A stretch of 64,000 nucleotides of DNA from Mucilaginibacter ginkgonis (GTDB taxonomy: Bacteria; Bacteroidota; Bacteroidia; Sphingobacteriales; Sphingobacteriaceae). Under the pieces are notes generated by a model. It made no database searches. It was not told where the DNA came from and worked only from the letters and a program-made list of their open reading frames with translations. Location: contig NZ_CP066775.1 of assembly GCF_009754905.2 (NCBI RefSeq), forward strand, positions 620,001 through 684,000, read 5' to 3'. Below are positions 45,069-53,918 of the stretch, piece by piece (positions within the stretch are counted from its first letter, which is position 1; each line of letters opens with the position of its first letter). The position numbers and the translations under genes were made by a program.

Positions 45069-45952
45069 TACCTGATGTCTGTTAGTGCGATGGGATCCAT
45101 ATCGGTATAATCCTGGTTTTCGCCGCCCATACCCCAAATAAAACTGTAGCTGGCCGTACCCGCGCCGGAATGGATGCTCCAGGGCGGAGAAATAACAGCC
45201 TCATGGTTGCCCATCACAATATGCCTTGTTTCTGTACCCTCACCCATAAAATGAAAAACGCGCTGATCTTGCGGCAGGTCGAAATAAAAATAGGCCTCCA
45301 TTCGGCGGTCATGCACATGTGCCGGCATAGTGTTCCACACACTGCCGCTATGTAAAATGGTTAAGCCCATAACCAGCTGGCAGCTTTTAATGCCTTGCGC
45401 GTGGATGTATTTGTTAATGGTGCGATGATTTGCTGTCGCGGCGTCGCCGAGGGTAACCTTAACTGCTGCGGCATGTGTCATTAAAGTTGTAGGATAATTC
45501 ACATGTGCGGGTGCCGATACTAAATAGAAAACGGGCGGATTTGCGGCACCTTTTGCTTTGAAACTTACCCCCTTAGTACCCTTGCCTAAGTACAAGCAAT
45601 CAAGCTTGCCTAACGTGTGTACCTTACCATCAGCACTAATTTCGCCCTCGCCGCCTACGTTAATGATGCCTAATTCACGGCGCTCCAAAAAATAACCCGC
45701 ACGAAGTATTGGATAGGTGCCTAAAGCCAGATCGTGATTTACGGGATTGGCTATGCCTAAGATCATCCGGTCATGATGGGTGTAAACCAAATTGATCTGA
45801 TCGGCCTGCACAAGCCCGTCTGCCAGAAAGCGTTCGCGGATGAGGGCTGTATCGTATCCCTTAAAGTCGGCGGGATGTACGCTGTTTAAAACTTTCAAAA
45901 CGGTAATATTAGGTAGGTAAATAATCGTTTTAACAATGGTACGATTAAGCAT
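45068..45952 (-). CDS. kduI: 5-Dehydro-4-deoxy-D-glucuronate isomerase
   Basis: The cupin-fold isomerase converts 4-deoxy-5-ketouronate, from unsaturated uronates, to 2,5-diketo-3-deoxygluconate. Family blocks are VHPADFKGYDTALIRERFL, HAAAVKVTLGDAATANHRTI, NTMPAHVHDRRMEAYFYFD (metal His/His/Glu) and VISPPWSIHSGAGT. The open frame starts with ATG at 45952 (294 residues), but the first 18 residues look non-coding. A TTG at 45898 would give the usual length, 276 residues beginning KVLNSVHPADF, and would have a TACCGTTTTG-like box right before it. It is the first gene of the uronate operon. Confidence 0.93.
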   Translation of the reverse strand: MLNRTIVKTIIYLPNITVLKVLNSVHPADFKGYDTALIRERFLADGLVQADQINLVYTHHDRMILGIANPVNHDLALGTYPILRAGYFLERRELGIINVGGEGEISADGKVHTLGKLDCLYLGKGTKGVSFKAKGAANPPVFYLVSAPAHVNYPTTLMTHAAAVKVTLGDAATANHRTINKYIHAQGIKSCQLVMGLTILHSGSVWNTMPAHVHDRRMEAYFYFDLPQDQRVFHFMGEGTETRHIVMGNHEAVISPPWSIHSGAGTASYSFIWGMGGENQDYTDMDPIALTDIR

Positions 45953-46065
45953 GTTTAAACGAAAGGCCTGGCAGTAATTTTTCTGTTGCCGGCCGTGATT
46001 TTATGTTGATTATAACGAAATGCGCCGGATAGATTGTAATATTGGATCCCGACATTTAGCATTAC

Positions 46066-46689
46066 ATGAAAAATCAAAAGCTATTCTTGCAGACTTTTTT
46101 AATTGCTGTATTCTCATTATTACTTTTCGCGGGTTCCACTGTTTATGCTCAAAAAAGTGTGGTAACGCAAAGGCAAGCAGAGCAATGGGTTAAAAGCCGT
46201 GCCTGGGCAGGTGGTTTGAGCCTCAAATTATATGGCGATGTAAACGCGGTTACTTTTTATAAGCAATATCACGCAAATCCTGCGTTATGGCAAAAAGTGT
46301 TTGCATGGCTTAAAACAACTAAACTGGACACACTTTATGCCGGAAAGCATATTATCGACGGCGATAAGGCTTACGCTAATGTCACCCTTGCGCCCTCCAA
46401 GGCTTTTGATGATACCAGGTGGGAATCGCATCGTAATTATATCGACTTGCAATATGTGATAAGCGGTGCGGAAAAAATTGGTCGTGCTGATATTGATAAA
46501 GCTACGGTAACCATGCAGTACGATGACAAACGCGACTTGGCTAATTATACCGCCGAGGGCAAATTTTATACCGCAACACCGGGGACTTTCTATCTATTTT
46601 TCCCGCAGGACGCGCACAGGCCTTCTATAAAAGTTGATGGGTACGATATGGTAAAAAAGCTTGTTGTCAAAATCCGCGTAGCAAACTAA
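46066..46689 (+). CDS. Exported YhcH/YjgK/YiaL-family protein
   Basis: The 207-residue protein has a signal peptide (residues 1-29, ending STVYAQ) before a YhcH/YjgK/YiaL (DUF386) domain: HIIDGDKAYANV, WESHRNYIDLQYVISGAE, FYLFFPQDAHRPSI and VKKLVVKI at the end, with the metal-site His of WESHRNYID and AHRPSI present. Standard members are cytoplasmic and linked to sialic-acid or uronate sugars; an exported one is less usual. It is divergent from kduI across a 113-bp control region and 4 nt before uxuA. Confidence 0.85.
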   Translation: MKNQKLFLQTFLIAVFSLLLFAGSTVYAQKSVVTQRQAEQWVKSRAWAGGLSLKLYGDVNAVTFYKQYHANPALWQKVFAWLKTTKLDTLYAGKHIIDGDKAYANVTLAPSKAFDDTRWESHRNYIDLQYVISGAEKIGRADIDKATVTMQYDDKRDLANYTAEGKFYTATPGTFYLFFPQDAHRPSIKVDGYDMVKKLVVKIRVAN

Positions 46690-46693
46690 ACTT

Positions 46694-47887
46694 ATGATTC
46701 CGAACTTAGAACAAACGTTCAGGTGGTTTGGTCCCGGCGACCCTGTAACCTTAAGTGCCATAAAACAAACCGGCGCGACAGGTATAGTCACCGCCCTGCA
46801 CCAGATCCCAGTAGGAGAGGTTTGGGGCCTGGCCGATATATTTGAACGCAAAGAAATGATCGAAAACGCCGGCTTGCGCTGGTCTGTTGTGGAAAGCGTT
46901 AACGTACATGAGCAGATCAAAACCGCGGGCCCGAAGCGCGATGAGCTTATCGAAAACTACCTCGCTACACTCAAGAACCTCGTAGCCGCGAACATCACTA
47001 CTGTCTGCTACAATTTTATGCCTGTTCTCGACTGGACGCGGACTAATCTGGACTATTTGATGCCCGACGGAACTTCGGCTTTGCGATACGAGGCGGCGGC
47101 TATGGCGGCATTCGACCTGTACATTTTAGAGCGTGAAGGCGCTTCGGCAGAGTACTCACCCGAACAACAAAAAGCCGCTAAGAGGTTCTTAGAAAGTCTA
47201 TCCAGAGAAGAAGCTGAACAGTTGAGCCGCAACATCATGGCCGGTGTGCCCGGAACGAATGACGTATATGGAATGGCCGACTTTAAAGCTCACCTTGCGC
47301 GCTACGCGGACATTGACGCTGTTGGCTTGAAAGCGAACCTGAAGTATTTTTTGCAGGCCGTAATACCGGAAGCAGAGAAAGCAGGCGTAAAATTATGTAT
47401 CCATCCCGACGACCCGCCTTTTCCTATCCTCGGTTTGCCGCGTGTGGTATCAACAGAGGAAGATTTGCAGTTTGTGGTTAATGCAAGCCCGTCGTCGGCC
47501 AATGGTTTAACATTTTGTACAGGTTCTTTAGGAGCTAGGGCAGACAATGATCTTCCCGGAATGATAGAACGGCTTGGCGGCCACATTCACTTTTTGCACC
47601 TGCGCAACGTAAAGCGCGAAGCCGACGGCAGTTTCTTTGAAGACAACCACCTGGAAGGCAGCACAGACATGTTTGCGGTAATGAAAGCGCTGGTGCTGGA
47701 ACAGCAAAAGCGTGCCAAAACCGGCCGCGAAGACGTAGCCATTCCCATGCGCCCCGACCACGGGCATAAAATGCTGGATGATGTAAATTACAATACTTTC
47801 CCAGGCTATTCTGTTACCGGGCGTATGAAAGGTCTGGCCGAGTTAAGGGGCCTGGAGATGGGGGTGAAAAGAAGTTTAGAGAATTAA
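46694..47887 (+). CDS. uxuA: Mannonate dehydratase
   Basis: The 397-residue TIM-barrel enzyme dehydrates D-mannonate to KDG. WFGPGDPVTLSAIKQTGATG opens the barrel, TVCYNFMPVLDWTRT is a family block, KLCIHPDDPPFPILGLPRVV contains metal ligands (His, Asp), FCTGSLGA and IHFLHLRNVKR follow, and MRPDHGHKMLDD holds the last His ligands. It starts 4 nt after the YhcH-type gene. Together with the divergent SDR, KDG kinase and KDPG aldolase it completes fructuronate breakdown; uxaC (uronate isomerase) is not in the window. Confidence 0.95.
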   Translation: MIPNLEQTFRWFGPGDPVTLSAIKQTGATGIVTALHQIPVGEVWGLADIFERKEMIENAGLRWSVVESVNVHEQIKTAGPKRDELIENYLATLKNLVAANITTVCYNFMPVLDWTRTNLDYLMPDGTSALRYEAAAMAAFDLYILEREGASAEYSPEQQKAAKRFLESLSREEAEQLSRNIMAGVPGTNDVYGMADFKAHLARYADIDAVGLKANLKYFLQAVIPEAEKAGVKLCIHPDDPPFPILGLPRVVSTEEDLQFVVNASPSSANGLTFCTGSLGARADNDLPGMIERLGGHIHFLHLRNVKREADGSFFEDNHLEGSTDMFAVMKALVLEQQKRAKTGREDVAIPMRPDHGHKMLDDVNYNTFPGYSVTGRMKGLAELRGLEMGVKRSLEN

Positions 47888-47893
47888 CTCTCC

Positions 47894-48002
47894 CCAATCC
47901 ATCTCCGAAGGAGAGGGGCTATAGAAACAAAGAGCCCCACGAGATTTCTTGAAGGGCTCTTGCTTTTTACGTTCTCGTTTCCCTCCCCGAAGGAGAGGGG
48001 CA
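47894..48002. repeat. CTCTCC/GGAGAGGGG short repeats
   Basis: The 15-mer CCGAAGGAGAGGGGC occurs at 47905-47919 and 47987-48001, each preceded by a pyrimidine-rich partial complement (CTCTCCCC, CCTCCCC), in the convergent gap between uxuA and the epimerase-type gene. The uxuA terminator hairpin lies between the two. Confidence 0.6.
47929..47968 (+). terminator. Terminator of uxuA
   Basis: The stem AAGAGCCC with GGGCTCTT has a 16-nt loop and a nearby T5. It lies 42 nt after the uxuA stop. Confidence 0.7.
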
Positions 48003-48014
48003 ATAATGAGATTT

Positions 48015-48917
48015 TTACTTTTGATCAAAATAATCACCTGTTTCCAGGTCTTCTAACAAGCCGATGTGCGTGGCTTTCCACCCTGTGCGCTCTTGTGATA
48101 TTTTAGCAGATGCAGGGAAATCTCCTGCAAAGAAGTCTGTGATCCAGCCAAAGTGTTCGGGTGCTTCTTCGGCAGAAATGCTTTTAACGGGAATGTTTAA
48201 ATGCTTGCCAATCGATTCGGCAATTTCACGGGTAGGTATTTCTGTGTCGCCTACCGCGTGGTAAGTGGCTGATATGCCTTTCTCGAGCGCCAAACGATAT
48301 AAACTTGCCACATCTAAACGGTGCACTGCCGGCCAGCGGTTAGCGCCTTCGCCAATGTAGGCAGATATGCCTTTCTCACGTGCAAGATTTATTAGCATTG
48401 GTATAAAGCCGTGATCGCCGCGATCATGCACAGATGGCGGGAGTCGCATTATGGATACATTGATACCTTGTTGTTTTGCTAATGCAGCGGCTTCTTCAGA
48501 CGCTACCCGCGGATGGTGAGTAGTTTCAGATGTCGCTACAAAATCTTCTGTGGCCACGTCGCCGGGTTTAGCAGCACCCAATACAGTCCCCGATGTGACG
48601 ATGAGCGGTTTGTCCGTTCCGGCCAGGGCCGATGCAAGCGCCGCAACTACTCCTCTGTCTGTTTCGCAATTCTTTTTAAAGTCAGAAAAGTCATGGATAA
48701 ACGCGGTATGGATCACGCCATCACATTGTAAAGCCCCGCTGCGCAGGCTATCCAAATCTTCCAGAGTGCCATGATGCACGTCGGCACCAGCGGCCCTTAA
48801 ATCTTCGGCGCCTTTTTCTGAACGGGTCATGCCCAAAACCTGGTGACCCGCGTTGATCAATTCTTTCACTACGGCCGAGCCTACAAAGCCCGTTGCGCCG
48901 GTAACAAATACACGCAT
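48015..48917 (-). CDS. Extended SDR / NAD(P)-dependent epimerase-type protein
   Basis: The 300-residue protein opens VFVTGATGFVGSAVVKELIN (Rossmann TGxxGFxG). VIHTAFIHDFSDF, IVTSGTVLGA and SIMRLPPSVHDRGDHGFIP are the usual later blocks, and the C-terminal part binds substrate. The canonical YxxxK is not evident: the segment after the Ser region reads TTHHPRVASEEAA, so it may be an atypical member. The substrate is unknown. A Crp/Fnr-type regulator lies 104 nt upstream on the same strand. Confidence 0.85.
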   Translation of the reverse strand: MRVFVTGATGFVGSAVVKELINAGHQVLGMTRSEKGAEDLRAAGADVHHGTLEDLDSLRSGALQCDGVIHTAFIHDFSDFKKNCETDRGVVAALASALAGTDKPLIVTSGTVLGAAKPGDVATEDFVATSETTHHPRVASEEAAALAKQQGINVSIMRLPPSVHDRGDHGFIPMLINLAREKGISAYIGEGANRWPAVHRLDVASLYRLALEKGISATYHAVGDTEIPTREIAESIGKHLNIPVKSISAEEAPEHFGWITDFFAGDFPASAKISQERTGWKATHIGLLEDLETGDYFDQK

Positions 48918-49021
48918 GTTTTAAATTTTTTTGGTAAACGGAAAATGTTCTCTAATCACTGAACACTGCAAAGGTGCTCAACATACAAGCCTCAAACGAG
49001 GACATTTGTCACTGTTTACAA

Positions 49022-49600
49022 TTACTGCTTTACCTGCGCGTGTCGTATACGGCTCAACGTTTCGCGCGTAACGCCTAAAAAGGAAGCTACCATATGCAAA
49101 GGCACGCGGTTGATGATGCCGGGATATTGCACCAAAAATTCGTCGTAACGCTGTTCTGCACTCGCACTTATGGCACTGAATACACGCTCGCGGGTGTGGA
49201 ACAGGTTTCTTTGGATCAATTGCTCTGTATGTTTACGCAGCTCGGGCAAGCGCTCGAACAGGTAATTGAAGTCGTTACGTGTCCACATCAACACCTCCGT
49301 GGTTTCAAGCGCATCAATGTTATACCGCGATGGGGTGCCGTTATTGTAGCTTTCGGGATCCGTACACCAGGAGTCTTCAGGCGAAAACTGCATAATGTGC
49401 TCGCTGCCGTCTGGAGTGGTGCGGTAACTTCGCAGCATTCCTTTGGCTACAAATACTTTATGCCGGGCAATTTCGCCATCGCGTAAAAGAAACTCTTTGC
49501 GGCGTATGGTACGGGTTATAGCCGTCTTTTCAAAAAGGTCGATCTCCTCGGCAGTTAAGGGCGTATTCTGTTGTAAATACTTTTCAAATTCGGCAAACAT
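49022..49600 (-). CDS. Crp/Fnr-family transcriptional regulator
   Basis: The protein has 192 residues from the ATG at 49600; an in-frame ATG at 49609 is possible. A cyclic-nucleotide-binding-like beta domain (about 25-115: RRKEFLLRDGEIARHKVFVA then SYRTTPDGSEHIMQFSPEDS) is followed by a dimer helix and a C-terminal HTH (VASFLGVTRETLSRIRHAQ). No iron-sulfur cysteine set is seen, so it is not a classic FNR. The ligand is unknown. It may control the downstream epimerase-type gene. Confidence 0.88.
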   Translation of the reverse strand: MFAEFEKYLQQNTPLTAEEIDLFEKTAITRTIRRKEFLLRDGEIARHKVFVAKGMLRSYRTTPDGSEHIMQFSPEDSWCTDPESYNNGTPSRYNIDALETTEVLMWTRNDFNYLFERLPELRKHTEQLIQRNLFHTRERVFSAISASAEQRYDEFLVQYPGIINRVPLHMVASFLGVTRETLSRIRHAQVKQ

Positions 49601-49735
49601 GCATAGCAAACATAATAAATAATCAAAAGTTCAGTCGCGGTATACGTGCATCAAAAACTATTTGCATATATGAAACTATCCAAATACATTTATTGTGTCG
49701 GGATAACACATCTCATAACCAATTAAACCAAACAA

Positions 49736-50119
49736 ATGAAAAAGACTTTCGCAATGCTGGCCGTAGTTGCCGCGTTACTATTCTCACTTAATGTAAAAGC
49801 ACAATCATCGGGCACCTATTTTATCGGCAAATGGAACGTAACCGTATTTGGTACGCCTAATGGCGATGCTAAACTTACCTTTAACTTTAGCCGCGGCACG
49901 GATGGTAAACTGGTTGGCGGAGCTATCCAGGATTCTACCGGGAAAGAAGTTTCTAAAGTGACGTCGTTAGAAGAAAAAGACAAAACCATTAACGCGGCTT
50001 TCAACATCCAGGGATATGATGTAACCTTGTTTTTAGAGCCTGTTGACGAGCAAAACGTTAAAGGTAACCTGATGAACATGTTCGACGCAAAAGGCGTGCG
50101 TGTTAAAGAAGGTAAATAA
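49736..50119 (+). CDS. Small secreted hypothetical protein
   Basis: The 127-residue protein has a signal peptide (residues 1-22, ending VKAQ). The mature part is all-beta in character: GKWNVTVFGTPNGDAKLTFN, LVGGAIQDSTGKEVSKV, GYDVTLFLEPVDEQNVKGNL. It resembles small lipocalin-like or calycin-like Bacteroidota proteins, but no family is assigned. It is a single gene, divergent from the Crp/Fnr regulator and followed by a strong terminator. Confidence 0.75.
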   Translation: MKKTFAMLAVVAALLFSLNVKAQSSGTYFIGKWNVTVFGTPNGDAKLTFNFSRGTDGKLVGGAIQDSTGKEVSKVTSLEEKDKTINAAFNIQGYDVTLFLEPVDEQNVKGNLMNMFDAKGVRVKEGK

Positions 50120-50139
50120 CCGGTATTAAAAAATTTTAG

Positions 50140-50172
50140 AAGCCCTGCCGGATTTCCGGCGGGGCTTTTTTG
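50140..50172 (+). terminator. Rho-independent terminator
   Basis: The stem AGCCCTGCCGG with CCGGCGGGGCT (one G-T pair), an ATTT loop and T6 lie 20 nt after the stop at 50119. Confidence 0.93.
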
Positions 50173-50251
50173 TTTAACGGTCTCGGTTAATTCATTTGTC
50201 TTTCCTTAAACTATACGCCCTAAATCATGTTGCCTTAGAAAGCGAATCATT

Positions 50252-51529
50252 ATGGAGCGGCGGGATTTTATAACTAAAACAACTACAGGGATCATGGCAG
50301 CGGGAATTTTAAACAGTGTGCCGGCATCTGCAATGGGCAGCGGAACCAATTTGCCGGATAAATCTATCAACGATGTTATCAGCATAAAACTGCCGCCGCT
50401 GGAGCAGCCTACAGAAAAGGAGCAGGCCGTTTCTTCTGTCAGTATGCCCAAAGATAAACGCATAGGTTATGCGATAGTAGGCCTAGGCAACCTGTCGTTA
50501 GGGCAGATACTTCCCGGTTTTGGTGCAAGCAAATATGGTAAGCCGGTTGCGCTGGTAAGCGGCGATGCCGATAAAGCCAAAAAAGTAGCCGCTCAATATG
50601 GTATCAACCCTAAGAACATTTATAACTATCAGAATTTTGATAACATAAAGAGTAATCCCGAGGTAGACGCCGTGTACATTGTGCTGCCAAATTCTATGCA
50701 TGAAGAATACGTGGTGCGCGCCGCTAAAGCAGGAAAGCACGTTTTGTGCGAGAAACCTATGGCAACATCTGCAGCTGCATGCCAGCGAATGATAGACGCG
50801 TGTAAACAAGCCGGCAAAAAACTGATGGTTGCTTACCGTATTCAGTACGAACCGCACAACCGCCTGGCAATGGAGTGGGTGCGCAGCCAGAAATTCGGTA
50901 AGGTAAAGGTGATAGATATGATGAATTCGCAGAACATTGGCGACCCTTCGCAATGGCGTCTGAAGAAGGCGTTATCAGGCGGCGGGTCGCTGCCCGACAT
51001 CGGACTGTACTGCCTTAACACCGCACGGTTTGTATTAGGCGAAGAACCGCATACGGTAATAGCGTCGACCTACAGCACTCCCGGCGACGAACGTTTTAAA
51101 GAAGTAGAAGAGACAGTGTCCTGGCAAATGCATTTCCCGGGCGGGGCTGTTGTAAGCGCAGCTACGAGTTATGGGGTACACCAGTCGCGCAGGTACCGCT
51201 GTTATGCAGACAAAGGCGGGTGGTTTGGCCTGGACCCTGCGTTTGAGTATTCGCGACTGCAGATGGAAGGCTCACATGCCGAAGGGAACCAGGAAATTAA
51301 AATAGCGCCGTCTATAAAAGAAGTGCAGCAATTTGCATTGGAGTTAGACCACTTTGCGCAGTGCATCCTCGATAACAAAACGCCATTTACTCCCGGCGAA
51401 GAAGGGTTGCAAGATCAAAAGATAATGGAGGCAATATATGAGTCGGCCAAAACAGGCAAACCTGTAAAACTGCAAACCATAACCACTATAGATACTTTCA
51501 GAGGGACACCGCCAAAAGGTGACAGTTAG
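50252..51529 (+). CDS. Gfo/Idh/MocA oxidoreductase with Tat-type leader
   Basis: The 425-residue protein starts with a twin-arginine leader (MERRDFITKTTTGIMAAGIL) and is probably periplasmic. After a Pro/Glu linker comes the Rossmann domain YAIVGLGNLSLGQILPGF (about 70-190) with AGKHVLCEKPMA carrying the EKP motif. The C-terminal alpha/beta domain has GGGSLPDIGLYCLN and a late EGLQDQKIMEAIYESAKTG. It resembles glucose-fructose oxidoreductase-type enzymes, which keep NADP bound. The substrate is unknown. It converges on the five-gene TonB operon, with 29 nt between the stops. Confidence 0.9.
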   Translation: MERRDFITKTTTGIMAAGILNSVPASAMGSGTNLPDKSINDVISIKLPPLEQPTEKEQAVSSVSMPKDKRIGYAIVGLGNLSLGQILPGFGASKYGKPVALVSGDADKAKKVAAQYGINPKNIYNYQNFDNIKSNPEVDAVYIVLPNSMHEEYVVRAAKAGKHVLCEKPMATSAAACQRMIDACKQAGKKLMVAYRIQYEPHNRLAMEWVRSQKFGKVKVIDMMNSQNIGDPSQWRLKKALSGGGSLPDIGLYCLNTARFVLGEEPHTVIASTYSTPGDERFKEVEETVSWQMHFPGGAVVSAATSYGVHQSRRYRCYADKGGWFGLDPAFEYSRLQMEGSHAEGNQEIKIAPSIKEVQQFALELDHFAQCILDNKTPFTPGEEGLQDQKIMEAIYESAKTGKPVKLQTITTIDTFRGTPPKGDS

Positions 51530-51558
51530 CAAATTATTGCCACCGAAAATATTGCCAG

Positions 51559-53916
51559 CTATTTAACTTCAAAATAAGAATAGCTGCTACCACATGTACC
51601 ATCGGGCGTAATGCCTTGTACTACGATAACATATTTGCCGGGCTGATCCCCTGTGTAAAAGCTTAATTGGTTTCTGCCGCTTGCATCTGTGCCTGCGTTA
51701 GCATTCCAATAAAGTACGTTGCGATAGTCGGGTATCGTACTGCTCTGTTTGTCAGGCGTATCATAAACAGGAGAGTAGAATTTGCGTTCTAACTGCATGC
51801 CTTCATAATCTACAACCAGCGCATGCGGGTCAAGCTCGATACCACCCATGTCGCCCATGTAAGTCTTAAAATTCAGAACACCTTGGGTATTTGATGGTCC
51901 GTAGAAATACTGCATAGGAATTACGTCTAACTTTTGGACCTTTAACGGATCCATAGCCACTATTTTATCGAAATTAAAGACAGGAACGCCATCAACCATT
52001 ATCAGTTGGGGGCCGTCGTCAAGTATGCCGCTTTCGCCAGACGAAATATGGATGGCGAAATGGCCGCGCGACCGGTATACAAGTGTTTGACGTACATATT
52101 CGCGCAAAACTTCTTCCATAGTCGTAAAACGGGTATAATCATCCAGATTATAAGTTTTGTAGGGCTTATAATAAAATGCGGTAGAATCAACTCCCGGATT
52201 AAAATATTGCCTAAGCATATTACCGGCGTAAATATTTTGTACTTGCATTTCAACACTATGTTTTTTTAACGCATCTGCTTTTTTATTGTCGAAATCAAAA
52301 GGTGCTGATGGTATTGCGGTTGAATAGCGATCTGCAAAGGGGCTTAAAAGTTTAATTACATATGCAGAATCTTTTACAGGCTTTGGTTCTATAACCAATT
52401 CTTCGTTACCGATAAAATCTTTAGTGTTAAAAAGCAATTCGCCGTTGTTGTCGCTTTCAGCGGCATAAGTTTGAGTGCGTAGGCCGGGCATAGCCAGATA
52501 CGCCAGTACATTTTTTGCGGGCGCTCCGGTAATACTATCCGTAACCATTGCCCTTACAACATGGCCTGTAAACTCCGGCAAAAATTTCAGAACAGGGAGG
52601 GTTGATGTTTCATCGAGTTGCCGCCAGCCTTGCGTTAGTAAGAGATTGTCAAGGGCTTCGTCAACCTGCGGAGTTACATTATTAAAATAATATCCCGGCG
52701 ACTGTATATTTCCTTTTAATTCGCTTTTTAGCCACAAATAGCTTTTAATGTCGATACCAGGGCCTTTTTGCAATGAATCTGTCTGATAAACAGAAACAGA
52801 AAGATCTGCAGATGTGGCAGGCGTTTGGCCCTGACTTAAAAGGTCCAGAGCTACCTTTGCGCGTTGGCCATAAACAGGCTTGTCTGTTTTACTTGTAATA
52901 TTTAAATCTGCTTGCGGGCGTTTAAATAAAAGCCTTTCGCAAACCGGCTTTTTTTGCGCGTTAAATATGGTGATGCGATTAACCCCGTTGCTCAAAACAT
53001 CCCTGTTAACAATAAATAGCGCTTTCCCTCTTTGCAACGGCGAAGCTTTTGCAACCTTCAATGTTGCGGCGTTGGTTGCCAAAAGGTATACCTCATTATC
53101 AGAAACCCCGGTAGTGCTTACCTGCACTTGAACTTCGCCGCTGTGCAATGCACTTACCTGCATTGTATAACCGGTTTCTTTTACCGCCGGTAAAGCAGTA
53201 TTAATAGTATTGCCATTAACATACACTACCGCACGATAAGATGAAGTTACCGGTAACAAAAAATTACCCATGCCAAACATCATGGGTTTAAAGCGGGCGA
53301 TGGTATCATTCCGCTGATCAAGGATTGCGCCGCGGGCATTATCAACGCCGTTACCAAAGCTGTCCGTTATTTTAAATCCAACTTTTGCTTCTACGCCATT
53401 GATCAGGTTACCGCCTTCGGGAAAAAACTGCACGTCGTATTTAATGGGGGCTTTGTCTTTGGCAAGTTCGGCGCTATTTAACGGATTAACGATGGTGATG
53501 GCTTTTTCAAAAAACAGTTCCGGACTGAAGTTTTTCATCCAGTTTGTATATGCCCTTACTGTATAGGTACCGTCATTTAAAGTTAGGGGAATATTGAGCG
53601 AACCACTGCCGGTGCTATTTTTCAGTGCAATTTTAGCTTGTATTACAGGCGTTTGTTGTTTGTCCAATACTTCTACGTATGCAACCTTACTTACATCCAG
53701 TGGCTTGTTCTCTGCAGCGTCTGTATTATAAATCTTAAGCCATAACAATTCGCCCGCCAGGTAAACCTCTTTATCTGTATGCACAAAGACCTTTTCGCGG
53801 GGATGGCTTTTAGCAAAGTCGGTATAACTTTTTTCAATGTCCTGTAAAGACTGTGCATGTAATTGCAACGTACCCAGGCACAACACAAATAAGATATAGG
53901 TAATTGTCAATTTCAT
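51559..53916 (-). CDS. MG2-domain exported protein with a TonB-plug-like segment
   Basis: The 785-residue protein has a signal peptide (residues 1-21). KVFVHTDKEVYLAGELLWLK is an alpha-2-macroglobulin MG2-type beta domain, and more MG-like domains follow. A later part (VDGVPVFNFDKIVAMDPLKV then QKLDVIPMQYFYGPSNTQGV) looks like the plug of a TonB-dependent receptor, but no barrel follows. Such proteins are regular companions of DUF4249 lipoproteins and TonB receptors in Bacteroidota. It is the last gene of the operon, 2 nt after the second DUF4249 gene. It probably acts at the outer membrane; function unknown. Confidence 0.8.
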   Translation of the reverse strand: MKLTITYILFVLCLGTLQLHAQSLQDIEKSYTDFAKSHPREKVFVHTDKEVYLAGELLWLKIYNTDAAENKPLDVSKVAYVEVLDKQQTPVIQAKIALKNSTGSGSLNIPLTLNDGTYTVRAYTNWMKNFSPELFFEKAITIVNPLNSAELAKDKAPIKYDVQFFPEGGNLINGVEAKVGFKITDSFGNGVDNARGAILDQRNDTIARFKPMMFGMGNFLLPVTSSYRAVVYVNGNTINTALPAVKETGYTMQVSALHSGEVQVQVSTTGVSDNEVYLLATNAATLKVAKASPLQRGKALFIVNRDVLSNGVNRITIFNAQKKPVCERLLFKRPQADLNITSKTDKPVYGQRAKVALDLLSQGQTPATSADLSVSVYQTDSLQKGPGIDIKSYLWLKSELKGNIQSPGYYFNNVTPQVDEALDNLLLTQGWRQLDETSTLPVLKFLPEFTGHVVRAMVTDSITGAPAKNVLAYLAMPGLRTQTYAAESDNNGELLFNTKDFIGNEELVIEPKPVKDSAYVIKLLSPFADRYSTAIPSAPFDFDNKKADALKKHSVEMQVQNIYAGNMLRQYFNPGVDSTAFYYKPYKTYNLDDYTRFTTMEEVLREYVRQTLVYRSRGHFAIHISSGESGILDDGPQLIMVDGVPVFNFDKIVAMDPLKVQKLDVIPMQYFYGPSNTQGVLNFKTYMGDMGGIELDPHALVVDYEGMQLERKFYSPVYDTPDKQSSTIPDYRNVLYWNANAGTDASGRNQLSFYTGDQPGKYVIVVQGITPDGTCGSSYSYFEVK

Positions 53917-53918
53917 AT

